Positions 1 to 5,745 of a stretch of DNA of 7,243 bases are shown one piece after another (the stretch's first letter is position 1; every line of letters begins with the position of its first letter). The DNA is from an uncultured Collinsella sp. GTDB taxonomy: Bacteria > Actinomycetota > Coriobacteriia > Coriobacteriales > Coriobacteriaceae. Made by a program: the position numbers and the translations under genes. The stretch lies in NCBI GenBank assembly GCA_900545875.1, contig URAQ01000079.1:1-7243 (forward strand). Reading direction: 5' to 3'. Under the pieces are notes generated by a model that was not told where the DNA came from, made no database searches, and saw nothing but the letters and a program-made list of their open reading frames with translations.

Positions 1-1353
1 TTTACGCCCGATGGCGATATGGTGGGCGAGGCCGAGCCCGTGGGCTTTGTGACCATCCGCGACGAGATCCGTACCTCGGCGGCCGAGACCATCGGCTACT
101 TTAACGAGCAGGGTGTGACCCTCAACGTGATCAGTGGCGATGACCCGCGTACGGTGTCGTCGATCGCGCGCGTGGTGGGCGTGCCGGGGGCGGACGCTTA
201 TGTGGACGCCACGACGCTCGATACGCCGGCCAAGCTCGATGCCGCAGTGGACCGCTACCATGTCTTTGGTCGTGTGACCCCGCAGCAGAAGCGCGAGCTC
301 GTGCAGGCGCTCAAGCGCCGCGAGCACACCGTGGCCATGACTGGCGACGGCGTCAACGACGTGCTGGCGCTCAAGGAGGCCGACTGCTCCGTGGCCATGG
401 CGGCCGGCTCCGATGCCGCACGTAACGTGGCCGAGATCGTACTCGTCGACAACGACTTTGCCTCGATGCCCGCCGTGGTGGCCGAGGGCCGTCGCTCCAT
501 CAACAACCTGCAGCGTTCGGCCTCGCTGTTCCTGACCAAGACGCTGTTCTCGATGGGCCTGGCGGCGCTGTGCATCGCGCTGCCGCCGTACCCCTTCGAG
601 CCAATCCAGATGACACTCATCAACTTTTTCTGCATCGGCGCGCCGGGCTTTGTGTTGGGCCTTGAGCCCAACAATGCTCGCGTGAAGGGTGCGTTTTTGA
701 CGAACGTACTCAAGCGTGCACTGCCGGCGTCGATTGCGGTCATTTTGGCTGCGGCGCTCGATATCTTTGTGGCGCGCGTGTTTGGCTTTAGCCAGCTCAC
801 GCTGTCTACGATGTGCCTGCTTACGTCGTGCGCGGCGAGCGTCAGCCTGATCTGGCGCATCTCGCAGCCTCTCACGCCCCTACGTGTGGTGCTTTTTGTG
901 TTTGTAGTAGCCGGCATCCTGGTGGGCGTTATCGGATTCCCGGAGCTGCTGTCTATTGCCAACCTGTCGATGGGCCAGATGGTTATCTTGGCTGTCATCG
1001 TGGTCTTTACCTGCTCGGTGTTCTTTAAGCTCGCCACGATGATGGATTCGCTCAAGCCGCGTCGTCGTCGTGCCGCAACTGGTTTTGGCCGCGGTGTGCG
1101 CGTCCGCCTGGGTCGCGGTGGCGGCAAGGTGAGCTCGACGGGCTCGACGGCCGAACGTTTTGCCAAGCGCGTCGCCGCCGACATGGCGCAGCGCCGCGAA
1201 GATCGCACCGCTCGCGAGGCCGAGGCCCGTGCACTCGAGGGCGTGGCTCAGGCCCAGCCCAAGAAAAAGAAGGGTACCGGAGCCAAGCGCTCTCGCGTGA
1301 CCAAGTCCGCCCAAGGCATCAAAGTCTCGATGCCAAGCAAAAAGAAGAAGTAG
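1..1353 (+). CDS. P-type cation-transporting ATPase, CtpE-like, C-terminal part (5' end outside window)
   Basis: The reading frame is open from base 1, so this is the last 450 residues of a larger ATPase. Its N-terminus, actuator domain and phosphorylated DKTGT site lie upstream of the window. Visible parts are the end of the phosphorylation domain with ISGD (residues 44-47) and the hinge motif TGDGVND (114-120) followed by ALKEADCSVAM. About six membrane helices follow, near residues 175-193, 204-221, 241-257, 266-285, 294-313 and 324-343. The stretch FGRVTPQQK before the hinge and the LFLTKT entry into the first of these helices resemble CtpE-type ATPases, which in mycobacteria are linked to calcium uptake; that assignment is from memory of the family. 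The ion is not proven here. Odd feature: after the last helix a tail of about 99 residues (352-450) is rich in Lys, Arg, Ala and Gly and ends in KKKK. Confidence 0.9.
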   Translation, partial: FTPDGDMVGEAEPVGFVTIRDEIRTSAAETIGYFNEQGVTLNVISGDDPRTVSSIARVVGVPGADAYVDATTLDTPAKLDAAVDRYHVFGRVTPQQKRELVQALKRREHTVAMTGDGVNDVLALKEADCSVAMAAGSDAARNVAEIVLVDNDFASMPAVVAEGRRSINNLQRSASLFLTKTLFSMGLAALCIALPPYPFEPIQMTLINFFCIGAPGFVLGLEPNNARVKGAFLTNVLKRALPASIAVILAAALDIFVARVFGFSQLTLSTMCLLTSCAASVSLIWRISQPLTPLRVVLFVFVVAGILVGVIGFPELLSIANLSMGQMVILAVIVVFTCSVFFKLATMMDSLKPRRRRAATGFGRGVRVRLGRGGGKVSSTGSTAERFAKRVAADMAQRREDRTAREAEARALEGVAQAQPKKKKGTGAKRSRVTKSAQGIKVSMPSKKKK

Positions 1354-1407
1354 CTACGCGCCCTGCCGATGTTGAATTGGTGCCTTGTTCCTGTGGGGCC
1401 GTGGCGA

Positions 1408-1416
1408 TGTTATGCT
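1408..1416 (+). promoter_or_regulatory. Candidate extended -10 promoter for the zinc-ribbon gene
   Basis: TG at 1408-1409, one base, then TATGCT at 1411-1416 forms an extended -10 element. The -35 region at normal spacing (about 1388-1393) matches the consensus poorly; a TTGTTC at 1385-1390 is 20 bases away, which is too far to be convincing. A transcript starting around 1423 would carry a leader of about 34 bases before the GTG start at 1457. No terminator for the upstream ATPase is visible in this gap, so read-through is also possible. Confidence 0.5.
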
Positions 1417-1445
1417 CTAACCTCAATTGTTTGAATTGCTTCGAA

Positions 1446-1452
1446 AAGAGGA
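1446..1452 (+). promoter_or_regulatory. Ribosome binding site that fixes the GTG start at 1457
   Basis: AAGAGGA lies 4-5 bases before GTG 1457. The upstream in-frame TTG at 1427 would start almost at the predicted transcription start and has no such purine run, so GTG 1457 is preferred. With this start the first zinc-ribbon cysteine is residue 3. Confidence 0.7.
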
Positions 1453-1456
1453 TGCC

Positions 1457-2599
1457 GTGATCTGCCCGCATTGCCTTAAGACTATCGAGGACGGCGCCTC
1501 GTTCTGCCCCTACTGCAACGCCTATGTGGGTCCGGGCGATGGCCCCGAGCACACCGAGTTCGTGTTCTGTGAGGGCTGCGGTGCCCGTCTTTCTCCGCAT
1601 GATCGTACGTGCCCCAAATGCGGACGCCCCGCTCCGGGTATCCTCTCCGAGGACGCGGCCGCATCCGACCTGGCAGCGGGCCGCACGGCGGGCTTTCCGC
1701 GCCTAACGCAAGAGCAGATCGATACCGAGGTGCCGCATGCGCCTGCCTCGGCTGCCGCGGTTCTTTCGGACGCCGCCGATCCTAACGAGACCTGCGTGCT
1801 GCCGGCTTTCGATAAGGATTTCGGTATTCCCAAGGTCGATATTCCCACGCCCGTTTCCCTGCATGACGATGCTCAAAAACCCAAGCGCAAAGTGCATCCC
1901 GACGAGGACGCCTATCACAAGCACAAGCGTCATATCCCCAAGCCGCTCATCGTCATCGCGGTCCTTGCTGTCGTTTGTGGCGGTGCCTATTGGTTCGTGA
2001 CGACCGATCCCATGGGTGTCATGCCTGGCTTCTATGACCAGTTTGGCCAGGCCGCGCAGACGACCTTCCCCACGCGCCAAAAGGGTGAGGCGACTGAGGA
2101 TGATACCAAGCAGGACGATTCTGCCGAGGTGGTCCAGGAAGAAACCGTGCTCACCGATGATCAGCTCTATACCAGGCTCGACGGTCTGTATCAGACCATC
2201 GTGTCCTACGGTGACGAGGACCAGATCGGCGAGGTCATCGATTCTTTTAACAACGGCTATCTTCGAACGCCGCTGTCCACCCGTCAGGAGCTGTCGCAGA
2301 GTGCCTACGCCCTGCGCGACCAGATCAAAAAGACGCAAGATGAGCTCAACAACCTTAAGTATCAGGACGATACGGTCTATGCGGACGACATCGCCCACTT
2401 AAAACAGCTTGCCGAGTGGATGTACGAGCGTGTCGACGTGATTTGCCAGAGCTGGGACATCTCGCTGGCCATTCCCGATGGCGAGTCGATGAGTTCCCAC
2501 CAAAGCGAGATCCTGGCGCCCATCGCGCAGAGTGGCAACAGCGCGCTGAACCAGTACGACGCCAATGTGGGTTCCTGGAAGCCGCAGCAGCGTTCCTAA
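1457..2599 (+). CDS. Double zinc-ribbon, single-pass membrane protein of unknown function
   Basis: The 380-residue product opens with two zinc ribbons, each C-x2-C-x10-C-x2-C: Cys 3, 6, 17, 20 and Cys 38, 41, 52, 55. Each should bind one zinc ion. A low-complexity acidic and Ala/Pro-rich linker follows (about 56-150), then a basic, His-rich stretch with KHKRH (155-159) and one membrane helix at about 163-181. By the positive-inside rule the ribbons are cytoplasmic and residues 183-380 are outside the membrane. The outer region begins with an acidic segment of about 50 residues and then looks mostly helical; I recognise no named domain. It is separated by about 100 bases from both neighbours and probably forms its own unit. 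Zinc-ribbon plus one-helix proteins are common in Gram-positive bacteria and mostly uncharacterised. A structural or sensing role at the envelope is a guess. Confidence 0.85.
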   Translation: MICPHCLKTIEDGASFCPYCNAYVGPGDGPEHTEFVFCEGCGARLSPHDRTCPKCGRPAPGILSEDAAASDLAAGRTAGFPRLTQEQIDTEVPHAPASAAAVLSDAADPNETCVLPAFDKDFGIPKVDIPTPVSLHDDAQKPKRKVHPDEDAYHKHKRHIPKPLIVIAVLAVVCGGAYWFVTTDPMGVMPGFYDQFGQAAQTTFPTRQKGEATEDDTKQDDSAEVVQEETVLTDDQLYTRLDGLYQTIVSYGDEDQIGEVIDSFNNGYLRTPLSTRQELSQSAYALRDQIKKTQDELNNLKYQDDTVYADDIAHLKQLAEWMYERVDVICQSWDISLAIPDGESMSSHQSEILAPIAQSGNSALNQYDANVGSWKPQQRS

Positions 2600-2637
2600 A
2601 ATTAGTTCGCCATAGTCGGCATAACCTACGTGCGCAA

Positions 2638-2667
2638 TTGATGTAAGCGCATGCTTATTGCTACAAT
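2638..2667 (+). promoter_or_regulatory. Promoter of the peptidyl-prolyl isomerase/TPR unit
   Basis: TTGATG at 2638-2643 (-35) and TACAAT at 2662-2667 (-10) are 18 bases apart, and TG at 2659-2660 adds an extended -10. This is the best sigma-A-type promoter in the window. The start would fall near 2674, giving a leader of about 33 bases. TGCGC at 2631-2635 and GCGCA at 2647-2651 form a short inverted repeat around the -35 hexamer, a weak operator candidate. Confidence 0.65.
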
Positions 2668-2706
2668 TCGTACAAATATGCTTTAAACGCACGAGGAAGG
2701 AACCAC

Positions 2707-3249
2707 ATGTTTGGTTTTAAGAAAGAGCTCTACACGCCTGAGTATCAGCTTGCCGGCGACGAGTGCGCCGTTATCGAGACGTCGAAGGGTACCATCAAGG
2801 TCAAGTTTGACGGCGAGGGCGCTCCCATTCATGTCGCGAACTTCTGCGAGCTTTCCACGATGGGTTTCTATGATGGCCTTAAGTTCCATCGCTATGTGCC
2901 CGGCTTTGTCATCCAGGGCGGCGACCCCAATACCCGCGATATGTCCGGCGCCGACGTCGCTGCCGGTCTTGAGGGCCCCGACGGCATGCCCGGTACCGGT
3001 GGCCCCGGCTACTGCATCAAGGGCGAGTTTGCCACCAATCCGCGCAACAGCCATGTCGATGGCGCCCTTGCCATGGCACGCTCCATGGATCCCGATTCCG
3101 CGGGTTCGCAGTTCTACTTCTGCTTGGGTGCCCAGCATAACCTCGATTCCGGTTACACCGTCTTTGGTACCACGGTCGAGGGTCTCGATGTGATTTCGCA
3201 GCTGCGTGCCGGCGACGAGATCGTCCATGTCGAGATCGTTCACGAGTAA
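2707..3249 (+). CDS. Cyclophilin-type peptidyl-prolyl cis-trans isomerase, cytoplasmic
   Basis: This 180-residue enzyme should catalyse cis-trans isomerisation of Xaa-Pro peptide bonds during folding. It has no signal peptide or lipobox and should be cytoplasmic. The cyclophilin core is clear: FHRYVPGFVIQGGD at 60-73 supplies the catalytic Arg62 with Phe67 and Gln70 (Arg55, Phe60 and Gln63 of human cyclophilin A), and GSQFYF at 133-138 supplies Gln135 and Tyr137 (Gln111 and Phe113). A typical GTGGPGY bacterial segment lies between them. Positions matching Trp121 and His126 of cyclophilin A are Asn145 and Tyr150; Trp121 is central to cyclosporin binding, so low drug sensitivity is inferred. 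The ATG at 2707 has AGGAAGG six bases upstream. The TPR gene follows 11 bases after the stop, so the two are almost certainly co-transcribed. Confidence 0.93.
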   Translation: MFGFKKELYTPEYQLAGDECAVIETSKGTIKVKFDGEGAPIHVANFCELSTMGFYDGLKFHRYVPGFVIQGGDPNTRDMSGADVAAGLEGPDGMPGTGGPGYCIKGEFATNPRNSHVDGALAMARSMDPDSAGSQFYFCLGAQHNLDSGYTVFGTTVEGLDVISQLRAGDEIVHVEIVHE

Positions 3250-3254
3250 AGGGG
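3248..3254 (+). promoter_or_regulatory. Ribosome binding site overlapping the isomerase stop codon; sets a TTG start
   Basis: AAAGGGG begins inside the TAA stop at 3247-3249 and lies six bases before TTG 3261. Ribosomes ending the isomerase gene could re-start directly here, so translational coupling is likely. It supports the rare TTG start for the TPR gene. Confidence 0.7.
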
Positions 3255-3260
3255 ACTTCC

Positions 3261-4565
3261 TTGAATAGCCAGCTGATCCAACAGGGCCGTGCCGCTTACC
3301 GCGCGGGTGATTTTTCCGCTGCAGCCCAGATGCTTGGGGCGGCAAAAACTCCCGATGAGATTATGGGCGAGGCCGATCACCTTCGTGGCAACGCCTTGAT
3401 GCACCTGGGCATGTATGCCGAGGCCGCCGAGGCCTATGCCGCCGCCCTCAACGACGGCACCTACGGCAAGCGCGGCGCGCTGCTCACCAACCGCGGCAAG
3501 GCACTCGCCGCCGTGGGCGACTACACGACGGCCGCTCAGGCGTTCTCTGCCGCTACGCAGGACGCTTCTTATGCCACGCCGTTCAAGGCCTATCTGGGCC
3601 TGGGTAACGCGCTGTTCCAGTCGGGCGACTATGCCAACGCGGGTACTGCCTTCCGTCAGGCTGCCATCGACGGCGCCAATCCGGCTCCTGCCGCCGCACT
3701 CGGCGAGCTCGGTCGTTGCTTCATTAAGCTCGGCCGTCCGGCGGATGCCGTGGAGACCTACCGCACGGCTATCGACTTTGCCGGCCCCCGCGACGACACG
3801 CGTGCGCTCAATGCCGGCATGGGTCAGGCGCTTTCTGCCGCCGGCCGTCCCTCCGACGCACTCGACGCCTTTAACGCCGCTACTGCCGATGGCATCTACC
3901 AGCTCACTTCCGAGCAGGCCGATGAGCTTGCGCGCGTGCACGATTCGCTTGCCGCGCTGTCTGCTCAGACGGCTATGGCCACGGCTCCGGCGCCCGCGAT
4001 GGACGCTCCTGCCGTCGATCCGCTCGATCCTACGGGCGCGACCGGTCAGTTTATGCCCGATCCCTCGGACACCGGCTTCTTTACGCTGTCCGAGTCCGAG
4101 ATGGTCCAGCAGGACCGTCAGGATCGTAAGCAGGCCAAGGTCCGTCGTCGCCATCGCCACACGGGTCTCAAAGTCTTCATCGTGCTGCTTCTGCTCATTT
4201 TGATTGCTGCGGGCGGTCTGGGCTTTGCCTACACGCGCGGCTTTGGCTTCCCGTCCCAGGAGTCTGTCGTTACCGATCTGTTCCAGGCTGCCGGCGACGG
4301 TGACACCGCAAAGGCCGAGTCTTGCCTGGCCTCGAGCCTGTCCGAGGACGCCAAGTCGATGATCATCTCCTCGATTCCGCAGGGTGCCACCGTGTCCGTC
4401 GAGGGCATGGATCAGTCCATGACCGAGACGACCGCTAAGGTTAAGGCATCGCTGTCCAAGGGCGGCGAGCAGGAGTACACCGTCAAATTCGTGCGCTCCG
4501 ATAACCATATCGGCTGGGCCGTTTCCTCGCTCGATATGGATTTCTCGGCTGCTGACAACCAGTAG
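3261..4565 (+). CDS. TPR-repeat, single-pass membrane protein with a small outer C-terminal domain
   Basis: The 434-residue product has about six tetratricopeptide repeats over residues 2-211. The turn glycines fall at 16, 50, 86, 122, 158 and 195, a pitch of 34-37, with GDF/GDY or GRP turns followed by the Ala-rich second helix. Such repeats usually form a concave surface for binding partner proteins. A disordered Pro/Asp-rich linker follows (about 225-290), then a basic run with RRRHRH (295-300), one membrane helix (about 303-325) and an outer domain of about 108 residues. The outer domain has an early helix with a GDGDTAKAESCL-type segment and alternating strands ending in GWAVSSLDMDF. This resembles small NTF2-like or DUF4878-type folds, a weak guess. 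The charge pattern places the repeats in the cytoplasm. It is the second gene of the unit with the isomerase and ends just before a hairpin terminator. The function is unknown; a scaffold linking cytoplasm and cell wall is an inference. Confidence 0.88.
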   Translation: MNSQLIQQGRAAYRAGDFSAAAQMLGAAKTPDEIMGEADHLRGNALMHLGMYAEAAEAYAAALNDGTYGKRGALLTNRGKALAAVGDYTTAAQAFSAATQDASYATPFKAYLGLGNALFQSGDYANAGTAFRQAAIDGANPAPAAALGELGRCFIKLGRPADAVETYRTAIDFAGPRDDTRALNAGMGQALSAAGRPSDALDAFNAATADGIYQLTSEQADELARVHDSLAALSAQTAMATAPAPAMDAPAVDPLDPTGATGQFMPDPSDTGFFTLSESEMVQQDRQDRKQAKVRRRHRHTGLKVFIVLLLLILIAAGGLGFAYTRGFGFPSQESVVTDLFQAAGDGDTAKAESCLASSLSEDAKSMIISSIPQGATVSVEGMDQSMTETTAKVKASLSKGGEQEYTVKFVRSDNHIGWAVSSLDMDFSAADNQ

Positions 4566-4587
4566 TGACCTTATGGGATTTAGCTTT

Positions 4588-4620
4588 GCCCGGCGCTTCA
4601 CCGCAAGTGAGGTGCCGGGC
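4588..4620 (+). terminator. Hairpin, probable terminator of the isomerase/TPR unit
   Basis: Arms at 4588-4601 and 4607-4620 pair over 14 bp (12 Watson-Crick and 2 G-U) around the loop CGCAA. It lies 22 bases after the TPR stop codon. The bases following it (TTGCGC) are not a real U-tract, so it is either a weak intrinsic terminator, a Rho-associated end or an RNA-stabilising hairpin. Its 3' arm touches the promoter region of mreB. Confidence 0.65.
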
Positions 4621-4635
4621 TTGCGCTAGTATGAT
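4621..4635 (+). promoter_or_regulatory. Tentative mreB promoter region
   Basis: TATGAT at 4630-4635 matches the -10 consensus at five of six positions. No good -35 is seen at the right spacing, because that stretch falls in the hairpin at 4588-4620. A less likely alternative uses TTGCGC at 4621-4626 as -35 with a poor -10 at 4643-4648. The 7-bp sequence GCTAGTA occurs at 4625-4631 and again at 4638-4644, straddling the expected transcription start. Confidence 0.4.
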
Positions 4636-4670
4636 GAGCTAGTAGTTTTCCAGCAATCATCCAACACATC

Positions 4671-4675
4671 AGGAG
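4671..4675 (+). promoter_or_regulatory. Ribosome binding site that fixes the TTG start of mreB
   Basis: AGGAG lies five bases before TTG 4681. The next in-frame ATG at 4693 is 17 bases away from it, too far for normal initiation, so the TTG is preferred. Confidence 0.65.
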
Positions 4676-4680
4676 TTGCG

Positions 4681-5724
4681 TTGTTTTCTTTGATGGATAT
4701 GTTCTTCGGTAGCTATGCGGGCGATCTTGCCATCGACCTCGGCACCGCAAATACGCTTGTCTCCGTGCGCGGCAAGGGCATCGTCATTCGCGAGCCCTCT
4801 GTTGTCGCCATCGACAAGAACGACGAGCGCATCCTGGCGGTCGGTATCGAGGCAAAGCGCATGCTCGGCCGTACGCCCGGCAACATCGTGGCCGTTCGTC
4901 CCCTGAAGGACGGCGTCATCGCCGACTTCGATGTTACCGAGGCCATGCTTCGCTACTTTATCGACAAGGCGTCCGAGAAGCGCTATCCGTGGACCCCGCG
5001 TCCGCGCGTTGTCGTCTGCGTTCCCTCCGGCGTCACGTCGGTCGAGAAGCGTGCCGTCTTTGAGGCTACGATCCAGGCCGGCGCTCGCCAGGCCTATCTG
5101 ATCGAAGAGCCTATGGCCGCCGCTATCGGCGCCGACCTGCCCGTCGAGGAACCCACCGGCTCCATGGTCATCGACATCGGTGGCGGTACCACCGAGGTTG
5201 CCGTTATCGCTATGGGCGGCATCGTCGTCTCGCAGTCCATCCGTATTGCCGGCGACGAGTTCGATCAGGCCATCCTCACGCACGTTCGTGATGCCTATAA
5301 CCTGGCCATCGGCGAGCGTACGGCAGAGGACATCAAGATCAAGGTCGGCTCCGCCGTGCCGCTCAAGGACGAGCTCGATGTCGAGGTCAACGGCCGCGAC
5401 GTGATCACCGGTCTGCCCAAGACCGTGCGCATCGAGAGCGAGGAGATTCGTCGCGCGCTCAACAAGCCGCTCGACGAGATGGCCAAGGCCGTTAAGGACG
5501 CCCTCGATGCCACGCCGCCCGATCTTGCCTCGGACCTTATGTACTACGGCATTTTGCTGACTGGTGGCGGCGCGCTGCTGCGCGGTCTCGACGTGCGCCT
5601 GCGCGATGAGACCGGCGTTTCGGTCAACGTCAGCCCCACGGCGCTCGATAACGTCGTTAACGGCTGTGCCCGCGTGCTCGAGGCCAATGCGTTTGATGGC
5701 GGCTTCGTCCAGACCAATGCTTAA
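4681..5724 (+). CDS. mreB: MreB, rod-shape-determining actin homologue
   Basis: MreB is a bacterial actin that polymerises on the inner face of the membrane in an ATP-dependent way and orients the side-wall peptidoglycan synthesis complex. The 347-residue length is normal. The actin/Hsp70-type nucleotide site is complete: phosphate-1 loop DLAIDLGTANT at 15-25, the IEEPMAAA segment at 141-148, phosphate-2 loop VIDIGGGTTE at 163-172, and the adenosine-binding LLTGGGALLRG at 292-302. The first residues (MFSLMDMFF) are hydrophobic, in line with the N-terminal membrane contact of many MreB proteins. The TTG start has a good ribosome binding site. mreC follows after 21 bases and mreD after that, the canonical order. 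Because the core motifs are intact and mreCD are present, this is MreB proper rather than a distant paralogue such as Mbl, although that cannot be fully excluded. Confidence 0.97.
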   Translation: MFSLMDMFFGSYAGDLAIDLGTANTLVSVRGKGIVIREPSVVAIDKNDERILAVGIEAKRMLGRTPGNIVAVRPLKDGVIADFDVTEAMLRYFIDKASEKRYPWTPRPRVVVCVPSGVTSVEKRAVFEATIQAGARQAYLIEEPMAAAIGADLPVEEPTGSMVIDIGGGTTEVAVIAMGGIVVSQSIRIAGDEFDQAILTHVRDAYNLAIGERTAEDIKIKVGSAVPLKDELDVEVNGRDVITGLPKTVRIESEEIRRALNKPLDEMAKAVKDALDATPPDLASDLMYYGILLTGGGALLRGLDVRLRDETGVSVNVSPTALDNVVNGCARVLEANAFDGGFVQTNA

Positions 5725-5730
5725 TTTCCA

Positions 5731-5738
5731 AAAGGTGG
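5731..5738 (+). promoter_or_regulatory. Ribosome binding site that supports the TTG start of mreC
   Basis: AAAGGTGG lies seven bases before TTG 5746. The in-frame ATG at 5803 has no comparable site; only a short ACGGG one base before it. This favours the TTG and places the hairpin at 5790-5819 inside the coding region. Confidence 0.7.
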
Positions 5739-5745
5739 ATTCCAT

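Noticed and set aside
1..1353. Heavy-metal or potassium-type P-type ATPase
   Set aside because: About six helices after the hinge motif and the CtpE-like sequence around it do not fit heavy-metal pumps, which have only two helices there, or KdpB.
1703..2398. A 231-codon minus-strand frame with hydrophobic stretches over the zinc-ribbon gene
   Set aside because: The + strand frame has two exact zinc ribbons, a membrane helix and a proper ribosome site; the antisense frame has none of these supports.
2631..2651. Possible terminator after the zinc-ribbon gene (TGCGC/GCGCA)
   Set aside because: Only 5 bp of perfect pairing with an 11-base loop and no T-run; it lies in the downstream promoter and fits an operator better than a terminator.
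3261..3900. TPR region as a recent tandem DNA duplication
   Set aside because: The repeats keep the 34-37 residue pitch at protein level, but their bases and residues have diverged widely, so there is no sign of recent duplication.
3240..4601. A 453-codon open frame on the minus strand across the TPR gene
   Set aside because: It is a mirror of the GC-rich codon pattern of the + strand gene. The product is Arg/Gly/His-rich without domains, and the + strand has clear TPRs, a ribosome site and an operon context.
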